From Actinokineospora inagensis DSM 44258 (GTDB lineage: Bacteria > Actinomycetota > Actinomycetes > Mycobacteriales > Pseudonocardiaceae): 64,000 nt of DNA. The stretch spans positions 114,790 through 178,789 of the forward strand of contig NZ_AXWW01000013.1 in the NCBI RefSeq assembly GCF_000482865.1, given 5' to 3'. Below the pieces are notes generated by a model. That model ran no database searches. It worked only from the letters and a program-made list of their open reading frames with translations, and was not told where the DNA came from. Each line of letters begins with the position of its first letter. Positions within the stretch are counted from its first letter, which is position 1. Positions 1 to 9,410 of the stretch are shown here, in pieces. The position numbers and the translations under genes were made by a program.

Positions 1-1227
<1,227 letters not shown>

Positions 1228-1273
1228 CCGGTCCCGCGTCGCCAAACCCCCCGCGTGAAAGGAACGCCCGGAC

Positions 1274-4200
1274 GTGACCGAAACCCTGCCCCCTCCTGGT
1301 GACCGCATCGAGCCGGTCGACATCCAGCAGGAGATGCAGAACTCCTACATCGACTACGCCATGAGCGTCATCGTCAGCCGCGCCCTCCCGGACGTGCGCG
1401 ACGGCCTCAAGCCGGTCCACCGGCGCGTGCTGTACTCGATGTTCGACACCGGTCTGCGCCCCGACCGCAGCTACGTCAAGTGCTCCCGCGTCGTCGGCGA
1501 CGTCATGGGCAACTACCACCCCCACGGCGACTCCTCCATCTACGACACCCTGGTGCGCCTGGCCCAGCCCTGGTCCATGCGCTACCCGCTCGTCGACGGC
1601 CAGGGGAACTTCGGTTCCCCGGGCAACGATCCAGCAGCCGCGATGCGCTACTGTATTGATGCAGAAACGCGCGTAAAGATGCACGACGGCTCGTCGGTGC
1701 GGATCGGGGACATCGTCCCGGACGCGCAGCCGAACACCGACAACGTCATCGACCTCAAGGTCGCCGACCGCGACGGCAACCCCGTTCGCGCGGACAGGCT
1801 GTTCCACTCGGGCGAGCACCCGACGCTCAAGCTGACCACCCGCGAGGGGTACGAGCTGACCGGGACGCACAACCACCCGGTGCTGTGCCTGGTGTCGGTG
1901 GCCGGTGTGCCGACCTTGCTGTGGAAGCTGCTGGAGGAGATCCAGCCCGGCGACCGCGTCGTCATGCAGCGCACGCCGATGGAAGAGGTCGGCCTACCCA
2001 CGGCTGGAGAATGCGCAGCGGCAATTGATGCGGCCAAGCAACTCGTCGACATGACCAGCGAACCGGTGATCGTCGGACCAGACGGGTCTCCGGAGTCCGC
2101 ACTTGCACCCGCCCCGCTCGTGCCGGAGTTCATCTGGCAGGGAGGTAGCGCGCTCAAGCGGGTATTCCTGCGTTCCCTGTTTGATGAGAGCGGGACATTC
2201 TCCGGTAGCAGCCACGAGATCGCTTACCCCACTCACAGCACCGCGCTCGCCCATGAGGTCCAGCAGTTGCTGTTGGAGTTCGGCGTGGTGAGCAAGCTGG
2301 TCGGCTATGACGACGGTGAGATCAAGGTCGTGGTCACCAACCGCCGGGACGCGCGGCTGTTCGCGGCCAATGTCGGCTTCCTGCAGGCGAAGCAGGACCA
2401 GCTCGAGGCGATCCTCGCCACCATCCCGACCGAGAGCCGCTCGATGTCGAGCGACCACGTGCCGTTCGTCGGCGAGTACATCCGCGCGAACGGCGCCGTT
2501 CGGTGGACTGAGCGCGATTGGCTGCGCAGGCACAACGTCGACCGGATCGAGCGGTGGGAGACCAATCGCGACGAGATCGTCGAGCGGATCACCCAGCCGG
2601 GGGTGCTCGACGTCGTCGAGCCGTTGGTGGACGGGCGGTTCTACTACGCGCAGGTGAAGTCGATCGCCGACGCCGGGGTGCGGGCGGTCTACAGCATCCG
2701 GGTCGACACCGACGACCACGCGTTCGTCACCGACGGGTTCGTCAGCCACAACACCGAGTCCCGGTTGATGCCGCTCGCGATGGAGATGTTGCGGGACATC
2801 GGCGAGGACACCGTCGACTTCGGGCCGAACTACGACGGCAAGACCGAGGAACCGAGTGTTCTGCCGTCGCGGATTCCGAACCTGTTGGTGAACGGCGGTA
2901 GCGGTATCGCCGTCGGTATGGCCACGAACATCCCGCCGCACAACCTGCGTGAGGTGGCCGATGGTGTGGTGTGGGCGTTGGATAACCCGGACGCGTCGGA
3001 CGAAGAGTTGTTGGCGGCGTTGCTGACCCGGGTCAAGGGGCCGGACTTCCCGACCAAGGCGTTGATCCTCGGTACGGCGGGCATCGAGGAGGCGTACCGG
3101 ACGGGGCGCGGGTCGGTGCGGATGCGCGCGGTGGTGGAGGTCGAGGAGGACGCGAAGGGGCGCACCATCCTCGTCGTCACCGAGCTGCCGTACCAGGTGA
3201 ACCCGGACAACCTGATCGAGAACATGGCGCAGTTGGTGCGCGACGGGAAGCTCACCGGGATCTCCGAGATCGCCGACGAGTCGAACTCGCGCAGCGGCAT
3301 GCGGATCGTGATCGGCCTCAAGCGCGACGCGGTCGCCAAGGTCGTGCTGAACAACCTGTACAAGCACACGCAGTTGCAGCACAACTTCGGCGTCAACATG
3401 CTCGCCCTGGTCGACCAGGTGCCGCGGACGCTGCGGATCGACCAGATCGTCCGGCACTACGTCAACCACCAGATCGAGGTGATCGTCCGGCGCACCCGGT
3501 ACCGGCTGCGCAAGGCCCAGGAGCGGGCGCACATCCTGCGCGGCTACGCCAAGGCGCTGGACATGCTCGACGAGGTGATCGCGTTGATCCGCCGGTCGCC
3601 GTCGGCCGACGAGGCCAAGGTCGGGTTGATCTCGCTGCTGGATGTGGACGAGATCCAGGCGACCGCGATCCTCGAGTTGCAGTTGCGCAGGCTGGCCGCC
3701 CTGGAGCGGCAGCGGATCATCGACGAGCTCGGCGAGATCGAGCGCTACATCGCCGAGCTGGAAGCGATCCTGGCCAGCGAGGAGCAGCAGCGGCAGATCA
3801 TCCGCGACGAGCTGATGGAGATCGTCGACAAGCACGGCGACGACCGGCGCACCCGGATCATCCCGTTCGACGGCGAGGTGTCGGTCGAGGACCTGATCGC
3901 CGTCGAGGACGTCGTCGTCACCATCACCCGGACCGGCTACGCCAAGCGCACCAAGACGGACCTGTACCGGGCGCAGAAACGCGGCGGCAAGGGCGTGCAG
4001 GGCGCCACCCTCAAGCAGGACGACATCGTGGCGCACTTCTTCGTGTGCTCGACCCACGACTGGATCCTGTTCTTCACCAACAAGGGCCGCGTCTACCGCG
4101 CCAAGGCCTACGAGCTGCCCGAGGCCAACCGCGCCGCCCGCGGTCAGCACGTCGCGAACCTGCTGGCGTTCCAGCCGGACGAGCAGATCGCGCAGGTCAT

Positions 4201-4954
4201 CCAGATCAAGGACTACACGGTCGCCCCGTACCTGGTCCTCGCCACCCGCGACGGCCTGGTGAAGAAGTCGAAACTGGCCGACTTCGACAGCAACCGCGCG
4301 GGCGGTCTCATCGGTATCAACCTCCGTGAGGAGGACGAGCTCGTCGGCGCCGTGCTGTGCTCGGCCGACGACGACCTGCTGCTCGTGTCCGCGGGCGGCC
4401 AGTCCATCCGGTTCCACGCCAGCGACGAGGCGCTGCGCCCGATGGGCCGCGCCACCTCCGGCGTCCAGGGCATGCGGTTCAACTCCGGTGACGAGCTGCT
4501 CACCCTCGGTGTCGTGAAGGAGGGCACGTTCGTTTTGGTCGCCACCGACGGCGGGTACGCCAAGCGCACCCCGATCGAGGACTACTCGGTCCAGGGCCGG
4601 GGCGGCAAGGGCGTGCTGACCATCCAGCACGACAGCAGGCGTGGCAGGCTGGTGGGGGCGGTCATCGTGGAGTTGGAGGACCAGCTCTACGCGATCACCT
4701 CCTCCGGCGGCGTCATCCGCACCGCGGCCAAAGAGGTGCGCAAGGCGGGCAGGCAGACCAAGGGCGTCCGGTTGATGAACCTGGGCGAAGGGACCACCCT
4801 GGTCGCCATCGCCCGCAGCGCCGAGGCCACCGCCGAGGTCGAGGGGGAGATCGCGGAGGTCGAGGCCACCGAGGTCGACACCGCCGAGGTCGTGGTCGAG
4901 GCCACCGACTCGACGGACCCGACCGACGCGCCGGAGCAGACCGAGCAAGACTGA
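1274..4954 (+). CDS. gyrA: DNA gyrase subunit A containing an intein
   Basis: Breakage-reunion subunit of gyrase. The GTG start follows a GAAAGGAA ribosome site. The precursor is 1226 residues, far above the usual 830-860, because a 367-residue intein (residues 127-493) splits the protein directly after the catalytic tyrosine (Tyr126, context AAMRY/TESR). Removing it leaves an 859-residue GyrA. The N-extein carries the winged-helix region (HRRVLYSM, the quinolone-region [13 protein letters not shown]); the C-extein carries the coiled-coil dimerisation arm and the six-bladed pinwheel with the GyrA box KRGGKGVQ, ending in an acidic Glu/Thr/Val-rich tail of about 50 residues. Activity depends on splicing, since the active-site Tyr is the last N-extein residue. 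Confidence 0.98.
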   Translation: MTETLPPPGDRIEPVDIQQEMQNSYIDYAMSVIVSRALPDVRDGLKPVHRRVLYSMFDTGLRPDRSYVKCSRVVGDVMGNYHPHGDSSIYDTLVRLAQPWSMRYPLVDGQGNFGSPGNDPAAAMRYCIDAETRVKMHDGSSVRIGDIVPDAQPNTDNVIDLKVADRDGNPVRADRLFHSGEHPTLKLTTREGYELTGTHNHPVLCLVSVAGVPTLLWKLLEEIQPGDRVVMQRTPMEEVGLPTAGECAAAIDAAKQLVDMTSEPVIVGPDGSPESALAPAPLVPEFIWQGGSALKRVFLRSLFDESGTFSGSSHEIAYPTHSTALAHEVQQLLLEFGVVSKLVGYDDGEIKVVVTNRRDARLFAANVGFLQAKQDQLEAILATIPTESRSMSSDHVPFVGEYIRANGAVRWTERDWLRRHNVDRIERWETNRDEIVERITQPGVLDVVEPLVDGRFYYAQVKSIADAGVRAVYSIRVDTDDHAFVTDGFVSHNTESRLMPLAMEMLRDIGEDTVDFGPNYDGKTEEPSVLPSRIPNLLVNGGSGIAVGMATNIPPHNLREVADGVVWALDNPDASDEELLAALLTRVKGPDFPTKALILGTAGIEEAYRTGRGSVRMRAVVEVEEDAKGRTILVVTELPYQVNPDNLIENMAQLVRDGKLTGISEIADESNSRSGMRIVIGLKRDAVAKVVLNNLYKHTQLQHNFGVNMLALVDQVPRTLRIDQIVRHYVNHQIEVIVRRTRYRLRKAQERAHILRGYAKALDMLDEVIALIRRSPSADEAKVGLISLLDVDEIQATAILELQLRRLAALERQRIIDELGEIERYIAELEAILASEEQQRQIIRDELMEIVDKHGDDRRTRIIPFDGEVSVEDLIAVEDVVVTITRTGYAKRTKTDLYRAQKRGGKGVQGATLKQDDIVAHFFVCSTHDWILFFTNKGRVYRAKAYELPEANRAARGQHVANLLAFQPDEQIAQVIQIKDYTVAPYLVLATRDGLVKKSKLADFDSNRAGGLIGINLREEDELVGAVLCSADDDLLLVSAGGQSIRFHASDEALRPMGRATSGVQGMRFNSGDELLTLGVVKEGTFVLVATDGGYAKRTPIEDYSVQGRGGKGVLTIQHDSRRGRLVGAVIVELEDQLYAITSSGGVIRTAAKEVRKAGRQTKGVRLMNLGEGTTLVAIARSAEATAEVEGEIAEVEATEVDTAEVVVEATDSTDPTDAPEQTEQD
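1652..2752 (+). other. GyrA intein (367 aa) with a degenerate LAGLIDADG endonuclease
   Basis: In-frame intervening protein. Splicing residues are intact: Cys1 after the extein Tyr; block B with Thr72 and His75 in GTHNHP; C-terminal His366-Asn367; and Thr as the first C-extein residue. The N-terminal about 100 and C-terminal about 45 residues closely resemble mycobacterial GyrA inteins inserted at the same position ([29 protein letters not shown]). The middle holds one LAGLIDADG-like segment ([10 protein letters not shown], intein residues 172-181) preceded by a VPEFI block-D-like motif and followed by a block-H-like helix. A second such motif is not apparent, and the expected D/G-D-G triad reads D-E-S-G. 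I infer a splicing-competent intein with an inactive, partly deleted endonuclease. Confidence 0.93.
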
Positions 4955-4995
4955 GCAGGACGTAAGACCGAACCACCAAACAGGGGACACCGCTC

Positions 4996-5793
4996 GTGAC
5001 ACAGCCCGAGAAGCCGGACACAACCGGACAGGAACCGGAACGGACTTCGGTCATCGCCACGACGGCCAAGGACGCGCCCACCACCGCGGAGAACGCCACC
5101 ACACCCGACGACGGTGGCGCGGTCGAGGCGAACGAGACCACGCCACCGCCGTGGGCGCGCGTCACCCAGGACCAGCCGACCCCCGCCGGGTTCCCCACCA
5201 CCGAACCCGACCCGGACGTCACCCAGGCCCTGCCCAACCCCGGCAACGGCCGCGTTTACCAGCAGCCCAACGACGAAGCCACCATCTCCGTCCAGCGGCC
5301 CGCCATCGCCAACACCCCCCTGTTCACCGACCCGCCGCCCCGGGCAGCGGTCAACCTCGACAGCAGCCTGCGCACACCCCCCGGCGGCGCCGGAACCGGC
5401 CCCACCAGCGCCCGCCGCCCCGGCCGCGGCCCCCGCCGCGCCAACCTGCAGATCAAACGCGTCGACCCGTGGTCCGTGCTGAAGCTCAGCCTGGTCCTCG
5501 GCCTCTGCCTGTTCCTGATCGGACTCCTCGCCGTCGCCGCCCTCTACGTCGTCCTCGACGGCATGGGCGTCTGGGACAAGATCAACGGCATCTCCAGCGA
5601 ACTGCTCAACGCCAGCGACAACGGCAACTCCGGCCCCCTCATCAGCGCGGGCCGCGTCTTCGGCATCGCCGCCATCATCGGCGCCATCAACATCATCCTG
5701 TTCAGCGCCCTGTCCACCGTCGGCGCCTTCATCTACAACTTCGCCGCCGACCTCGCGGGCGGCCTCGAAGTCACCCTCGCCGAACGCGAGTAG
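4996..5793 (+). CDS. DUF3566 membrane protein
   Basis: Actinobacterial conserved protein of the DUF3566 family (the gene that follows gyrA in mycobacteria, Rv0007-like). GTG start preceded by CAGGGGA; 265 residues. The first about 150 residues are Pro/Thr/Ala-rich, low complexity and probably disordered. They are followed by a basic segment (RRANLQIKRVDPWSVLK) leading into a transmembrane helix near residues 158-184, a short soluble loop, and a second membrane segment near 228-253. Function is unknown; position and topology fit a cytoplasmic-tail membrane protein near the gyrase and division genes. It lies 41 bp downstream of gyrA and is probably co-transcribed with it. Confidence 0.92.
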   Translation: MTQPEKPDTTGQEPERTSVIATTAKDAPTTAENATTPDDGGAVEANETTPPPWARVTQDQPTPAGFPTTEPDPDVTQALPNPGNGRVYQQPNDEATISVQRPAIANTPLFTDPPPRAAVNLDSSLRTPPGGAGTGPTSARRPGRGPRRANLQIKRVDPWSVLKLSLVLGLCLFLIGLLAVAALYVVLDGMGVWDKINGISSELLNASDNGNSGPLISAGRVFGIAAIIGAINIILFSALSTVGAFIYNFAADLAGGLEVTLAERE

Positions 5794-5805
5794 GGGGATA
5801 CCGAT

Positions 5806-5835
5806 TTGGGGACCCGAACACCCATGCGGTAACCT
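5806..5835 (+). promoter_or_regulatory. Possible promoter of tRNA-Ile
   Basis: TTGGGG and TAACCT are separated by 18 nt and end 15 nt before the tRNA. Both hexamers are only partial matches to a housekeeping sigma site. Confidence 0.3.
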
Positions 5836-5850
5836 TCCGGTGTTCGACAC

Positions 5851-5924
5851 GGGCCTATAGCTCAGGCGGTTAGAGCGCTTCACTGATAATGAAGAGGTCG
5901 GAGGTTCAAGTCCTCCTAGGCCCA
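5851..5924 (+). tRNA. tRNA-Ile (GAT)
   Basis: A 74-nt gene with perfect acceptor stem GGGCCTA/TAGGCCC, discriminator A, anticodon loop CTGATAA (anticodon GAT, isoleucine) and a T-arm containing GGTTCAAGTCC. CCA is not encoded. It stands alone, not in an rRNA spacer, as is usual beside actinobacterial gyrA. Confidence 0.98.
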
Positions 5925-5930
5925 CGGGAC

Positions 5931-6020
5931 GGACTCGGGCGATCTGTGTTCACGGAATGCGTGAACCGGGTCGTCCGTTGTCGTATCTGGGGGGCGACCC
6001 CCCAGACCCCCACGGTGCGG
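5931..6020 (+). terminator. Two-hairpin element downstream of tRNA-Ile
   Basis: Immediately after the tRNA come a 7-bp hairpin GTTCACG-GAATG-CGTGAAC (5948-5966), enclosed by a weaker outer pairing (ACGGAC with GTCCGT), and then an 8-bp GC hairpin CTGGGGGG-CGA-CCCCCCAG (5987-6005) followed by ACCCCCACGGTGCGG. The same architecture with different stem sequences follows tRNA-Leu and, in looser form, tRNA-Gly. It probably terminates or processes the tRNA transcript; it lacks a U-tract. Confidence 0.6.
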
Positions 6021-6365
6021 CGGGCGCCGGAACCAGCGTTTGCTCGCTCGGGCCTGTCGGCCCTCACATCGGTATGTAACCAATGGGCTTGTCGCCCCAC
6101 GGTGCCTGGGCGGCGGAACCAGCGTTGCTCGCTCGGGCCTGTTGGCCCTCACATCGAGTATGTAATCAACGGGCTTGTGGCCCACGGTGCCGTGGGCGGC
6201 GGAACCAGCGTTTGCTCGCTCGGGCCTGTCGGCCCTCACATCGAGTATGTAGTCAATGGGCTTGTCGCCACGGTGCGGTGGGCGGCGGAACCAGCGTGGT
6301 TGCTCGACCTTCGGTCGTCGGGTCGAGGTGTGTGTGACCAATGGGGTTGTTGGCCCACAGTGCGG
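6010..6365. repeat. About four tandem repeats of about 85 bp
   Basis: Units begin near 6010, 6097, 6181 and 6268. Each runs CCACGGTGC, then GGCGGAACCAGCG, then a hairpin, then an ATGTA-rich stretch and ATGGGCTTGT. Units 1-3 carry a GGGCC/GGCCC hairpin (one copy reads TGTT in the loop); unit 4 carries a different hairpin, CTCGACC/GGTCGAG, at the same place. The region has no convincing coding frame; open frames across it simply translate the repeat. From 6366 to about 6540 I see only G-rich sequence. Confidence 0.85.
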
Positions 6366-6576
6366 GGGCGCGTAGGTCGTGGAACTTGTGGAGCGGCTGG
6401 GAGCGGGGCGGGGCCGTGTAGTCGGCGTGGGTCGCCTGCTCAACTGGCTGTGGGGGGTGTGGATCTAGGGGGATGGGGGTGGGTGGGGGCGGGGGTGTGG
6501 CAGACTGGGAGGGTGCCGGGCCGGACGGGGAGGGCCTGGGGACGTGGTGGAATTGTGCCTGAAGGAGGCATTGGTC

Positions 6577-6714
6577 GTGAAGAAGCTTCTTGCGCTTGCC
6601 GCGGTTGCGGGTGGCGTTCTGCTGGTCATCAAGCGGAAGAACTCGGCCAAGGCCGAGGCCGCGTTGTGGCGCGAGGCGACTGCGCCCGCGAACAATGGGG
6701 CGAAGAAGGCCTGA
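6577..6714 (+). CDS. DLW-39 family small protein
   Basis: A 45-residue protein with GTG start and a strong GAAGGAGG ribosome site 8 nt upstream. It has a short N-terminal hydrophobic segment (KKLLALAAVAGGVLLVI), a basic turn (KRKNSAK) and a C-terminal AALWREATA segment. This matches the actinobacterial DLW-39 family, named for its Asp-Leu-Trp motif near the C-terminus and found between gyrA and the tRNA-Ala gene. Here the Asp is replaced by Ala (ALW). The family's function is unknown; a single-pass membrane peptide is the likely topology. Confidence 0.85.
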   Translation: MKKLLALAAVAGGVLLVIKRKNSAKAEAALWREATAPANNGAKKA

Positions 6715-6765
6715 AAAGGGCTTTGTGCAGTAGGCATGGCCAACGGTTTTGGGCCGTGCCGAAAT

Positions 6766-6838
6766 GGGGACGTAGCTCAATTGGCAGAGCACTGCCTTTG
6801 CAAGGCAGGGGTTAGGGGTTCGATTCCCCTCGTCTCCA
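6766..6838 (+). tRNA. tRNA-Ala (TGC), target of an integration event
   Basis: A 73-nt gene with acceptor GGGGACG/CGTCTCC (one G-U pair), anticodon loop TTTGCAA (anticodon TGC, alanine) and T-arm GGGGTTCGATTCCCC. From base 6795 on, its 3' part is duplicated exactly at 9287-9331, marking it as an attachment site that was restored on integration. Confidence 0.98.
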
Positions 6839-6839
6839 C
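6795..6839 (+). repeat. Attachment-site repeat, tRNA side (45 bp)
   Basis: From the anticodon arm (CCTTTGCAAGG) through the 3' end plus one base (CTCCAC), identical to 9287-9331. Direct repeats formed by a tRNA 3' end are the hallmark of tyrosine-recombinase integration. Confidence 0.9.
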
Positions 6840-6842
6840 GAT

Positions 6843-6980
6843 GTGAGCGAGAGCGGTAGAGGCAGGTCGGCGGCGGTGTTGGCTGCGGCGGAGGTCCTCC
6901 TGCTCGATGTCGACGGGCCGATGTGCGAGGTCTTCCCGACACTGGCTGCTGCGAACAGCGCGGCGGCTTGTTCGGTGTAA
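6843..6980 (+). pseudogene. Remnant of a HAD-type phosphatase N-terminus
   Basis: A 45-codon frame beginning 4 nt after the tRNA. Its centre, AAAEVLLLDVDGPMCEVFP, matches motif I of the intact HAD gene at 7896 (AAADTLLLDFDGPVCSVFA), including both aspartates of the DxD nucleophile site. The frame stops 25 codons after this motif, so motifs II-IV are missing. It is probably a truncated paralogue left by deletion or by a second integration. From 6981 to 7169 I see no gene. Confidence 0.55.
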
Positions 6981-7169
6981 GCCCTGTTCCAGCGGCCACC
7001 ACCTCACGTGAAGCCCGCCCGGCCATCATGCCGTAGTTCGAGCTGTCCAAGAAGGCGACCTACCCGAGCGAGCTCTCTAGGTCGGCTAGACAGGTCTGCG
7101 GGTAGACCTACAGATTTGCATGCGTGAGCGCACTTGTCCGTGCACGCACGGAACGACCGAGGGGCGGTC

Positions 7170-7899
7170 ATGGCACTCGATCCGGACGATCCGCGTCCGC
7201 CGTATGTGCAGGTGGCGAACGCTCTGCGCGCGGCGATCCTGACCAAGAAGTTCGCCGCTGGGGACAAGCTCCCATCCCGCGCTGAGCTGGCCAAGGCGTA
7301 CAACGTCGCCCCCATGACCGTGCAGAACGCCCTACGTGAGCTGCGTGAAGAAGGCTTGATTGTGTCCCCGGGGAGAGACCTTGCACGGCGCCATGCAGGA
7401 GCCGCTGGACAAGATCCGTGCCGGACGCCTGCGGCCTGAGTCAATCCACGTGCGCATCCTCATCCCGGACACCACGGCCCCACTAGCCATTCCGTGCCGG
7501 GCAGACGACCTCACCGACAGCCCGGAGTTCCGAGCCCGCGCCACCGCGATCATGCACCGCCACGTTGGTGCCATCGTCGACACCGTCAACGAGCTGGGCT
7601 CACTCGGCCTGATCAAGGAAGCCCGCGCCACGGTCCGCGTCCACCACGCCGCGCCGCTGTTCAAGCTTTACATCATCAACAACGAAGAGACCTTCTTCGG
7701 CTTCTACCCCGTCCGCGAACACGTCCTGACCTTCGGCGAGACCCCCACGCCGATCTACGACCTGATGGGCAAGGACGCCATCCTCTTCCACCACTCCACC
7801 ACCGAGGACGACACCAGCACCGGCAGCCAGTACGTCGAGCAGGCCCGCACCTGGTTCGACAGCATGTGGAACACCGTCAGCGCCGAGTTCACCCCATGA
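7170..7899 (+). pseudogene. GntR-type regulator, disrupted by frameshift or deletion
   Basis: ATG at 7170 with GAGGGGCGG upstream. The first about 65 codons form a GntR winged helix (PPYVQVANALRAAI, GDKLPSRAELAKAYNVAPMTVQNALREL, EEGLIVS). Directly after LIVS the frame changes: continuing it gives a nonsense tail ending at 7439, while the +1 frame gives a convincing C-terminal domain (LHGAMQEPLDKI, VHHAAPLFKLYIINN, TFFGFYPV, FVEQ-like QYVEQARTWFDSMW) up to 7899. That domain resembles the DUF5919-type domain of actinomycete regulators. The usual linker after the wing is absent, so a deletion as well as a shift is likely. Its end overlaps the HAD start by 4 bp, implying an original regulator-phosphatase operon. 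Confidence 0.6.
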
Positions 7900-8576
7900 C
7901 CTCGGTTGACGACCCCACCACCCTCCACCGACTGCTGGCAGCAGCCGACACGCTTCTCCTCGATTTCGACGGTCCAGTCTGCTCCGTCTTCGCGGGCTCC
8001 CCGGCCCCTGTGGTCGCCGACCAACTTCGTGACATCCTCGTCGAAGGTGGTCATGTCGTTCCCGCCCAGGTCAAAGCGTCTCTTGATCCCTTTGACGTGC
8101 TCCACTACGCCGCCACCCTCGGCCCCGACGAGGCTCGCTATGCGGAAGCAGCTTTCGCCGCCCACGAGGCCGAGGCCATAACCGGCGCTGCTCCCACACC
8201 AGGCGCGCACGAGTTGATGAGCGCTTGGTGTGGGAGCAACCGACCGTTGTTCATCGTCAGCAACAACAGCCGCACGGCGATCGACGCTTACATAGATCTC
8301 CACGGGCTCCGGAGTTTGGTCGCCGGTGTCTCAGCTCGTGAAGATGCCCGAGTCGACCGCCTAAAGCCGAACCCATACTTGGTTGACCAGGCGCTGGCCG
8401 GTCGGGCGCGAGATGCGGCTGTGTTTGTTGGCGACTCGGCCACGGACCAACAGGCTGCGCAAGCAGCACATGTGCCGTTCATCGGATTCGCGAACAAGCC
8501 AGAGAAGATCGACGGGCTTGGCGCCGCCATGGCGACGTCGATGAGACTTCTAGCGGAAGCTGTGCAGCGCTTCTAG
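7896..8576 (+). CDS. HAD-superfamily hydrolase (phosphatase-like)
   Basis: A 226-residue protein starting at the ATG of an ATGA overlap with the preceding regulator. All four HAD motifs are present: DFDGP (nucleophile and acid Asp), SNNS (motif II), the Lys in RLKPNP (motif III) and GDSATD (motif IV), with a helical cap between motifs I and II. It probably removes phosphate from a small metabolite; the substrate cannot be read from the sequence. It is the only intact gene in the island. Paired GntR regulator and HAD phosphatase genes are common in actinomycetes. Confidence 0.85.
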   Translation: MTSVDDPTTLHRLLAAADTLLLDFDGPVCSVFAGSPAPVVADQLRDILVEGGHVVPAQVKASLDPFDVLHYAATLGPDEARYAEAAFAAHEAEAITGAAPTPGAHELMSAWCGSNRPLFIVSNNSRTAIDAYIDLHGLRSLVAGVSAREDARVDRLKPNPYLVDQALAGRARDAAVFVGDSATDQQAAQAAHVPFIGFANKPEKIDGLGAAMATSMRLLAEAVQRF

Positions 8577-9059
8577 AACGTGTGGTCTTGGAGCCAGCGA
8601 TGTACCCAGTCACCCAACTGGTTGCCGCTGAGTCCGGCGACGTCCTCTTCGCTGAGCGGTGCGGTCACGGCGGTGTCGTCGGGGAGACGTCTGAAGATGC
8701 TGACCTCGGACTCGCCCGGCTGCGTACCCACCTGGAGGTAGAGCGACGGGCCGAGGATGGAGTCGAGCCCAGTCCAGCATGCGGGTGCACGACTCACCCA
8801 GCGTGCCGGAGACGTGGACCTCCACCCGACCGGACGGGGCACGCGTGGTGAACAGGCTGACGCTGCTTACCCACAGGCCGTGCTCAACGATGTGCTGGCG
8901 GACGGAATCGGTCAGCAGGGCGATCCGGTCCCACATGACGGTGGGTGTGATGGCTGCCGTGGTCTTCACGCGGCCACTCACCACCCTCTCTGGATATGCG
9001 TCCACAAAGGGCGCAAATTGTCGACCCGAGAGAGCTACCTTGAGTGCCTGGTCAGTCAC
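8573..9059 (-). pseudogene. Hypothetical gene with a frameshift
   Basis: Two overlapping minus-strand frames read as one protein of about 162 residues once a single base shift near 8765 is allowed. The N-terminal part, from GTG at 9059, runs through TPTVMWDRIALLTDSVRQHI and VEVHVSGTLGESCTRMLDW; the C-terminal part, in the neighbouring frame, runs SILGPSLYLQVGTQPGESE to WVHRWLQDHTF. Neither frame alone looks complete. I recognise no family. Its 3' end overlaps the HAD stop by 4 bp, tail to tail. The shift could also be a sequencing error. Confidence 0.5.
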
Positions 9060-9232
9060 CGTCCGCTTGCCGGAGTGGTTGTGCGTAGGTGGCGCAATGA
9101 GCAGGCTGACCGACTGGGTCGAGTCGGTGCCGGGGGAGCATATGCGGTGGCTTCGTGTGCCCCGGTCATGCCCCCAACGTGCCCGGATGGGTGGGGAACC
9201 ACGGGGAACAGCGGCTGGAGACCCTGAGTTTA

Positions 9233-9248
9233 TGACGTAGCGTCGTCA
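9233..9248. promoter_or_regulatory. Inverted repeat near the island end
   Basis: TGACG-N6-CGTCA, a perfect short palindrome 38 bp before the right attachment repeat. A recombinase arm site or operator is possible but unproven. Otherwise 9060-9286 shows no gene. Confidence 0.25.
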
Positions 9249-9286
9249 GAAATGGGCGCCCAGGTAACGCGCGGTATCCGTGGGCA

Positions 9287-9331
9287 CCTTTGCAAGGCAG
9301 GGGTTAGGGGTTCGATTCCCCTCGTCTCCAC
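9287..9331 (+). repeat. Attachment-site repeat, distal copy (45 bp)
   Basis: Exact duplicate of the tRNA-Ala 3' half (6795-6839), lacking the 5' half and therefore not a functional tRNA. It defines the right border of the island. Confidence 0.9.
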
Positions 9332-9349
9332 CAACTGAATACGGGCGCG

Positions 9350-9390
9350 AAAGCCCAGGTCAGCCGGATGCTTCGGTCGACCTGGGCTTT
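9350..9390. terminator. Strong hairpin, displaced tRNA-Ala terminator
   Basis: Arms AAAGCCCAGGTC and GACCTGGGCTTT pair perfectly over 12 bp with a 17-nt loop. It lies 18 nt after the duplicated tRNA 3' end, where the tRNA-Ala terminator would be if the island were excised. It can also end osmC transcription on the minus strand. Confidence 0.75.
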
Positions 9391-9410
9391 GTGCGGAATT
9401 GGGTGTCGGG

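Larger units (their letters stand above)
6840..9331. mobile_element. Small decayed genomic island in tRNA-Ala
   Basis: About 2.5 kb between two exact 45-bp direct repeats. It holds a 5' fragment of a HAD-type gene, a broken GntR-type regulator, an intact HAD phosphatase and a frameshifted minus-strand gene. No integrase, excisionase or replication gene is visible, so it cannot move by itself; it looks like what remains after deletion of a larger element. The hairpin expected just after tRNA-Ala now lies beyond the island at 9350-9390. Codon use and GC content are only slightly relaxed against the neighbours. Confidence 0.8.

Noticed and set aside
1994..5023. A 1009-codon open frame antisense to gyrA
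   Set aside because: It mirrors the third-codon GC bias of gyrA, has no domain pattern (Asp/Val/Leu/His/Gln-rich nonsense) and overlaps an unquestionable gene.
5851..6838. rRNA operon with tRNA-Ile and tRNA-Ala in the spacer
   Set aside because: No 16S or 23S sequence is present; the isolated Ile-Ala pair after gyrA is normal in actinobacteria.
6840..9331. Active prophage or integrative plasmid
   Set aside because: No integrase, excisionase, replication, transfer or structural gene fits into 2.5 kb; only cargo-like and broken genes remain.
9287..9331. A second tRNA-Ala gene
   Set aside because: Only the 3' half is present; no D-arm or 5' acceptor strand precedes it.
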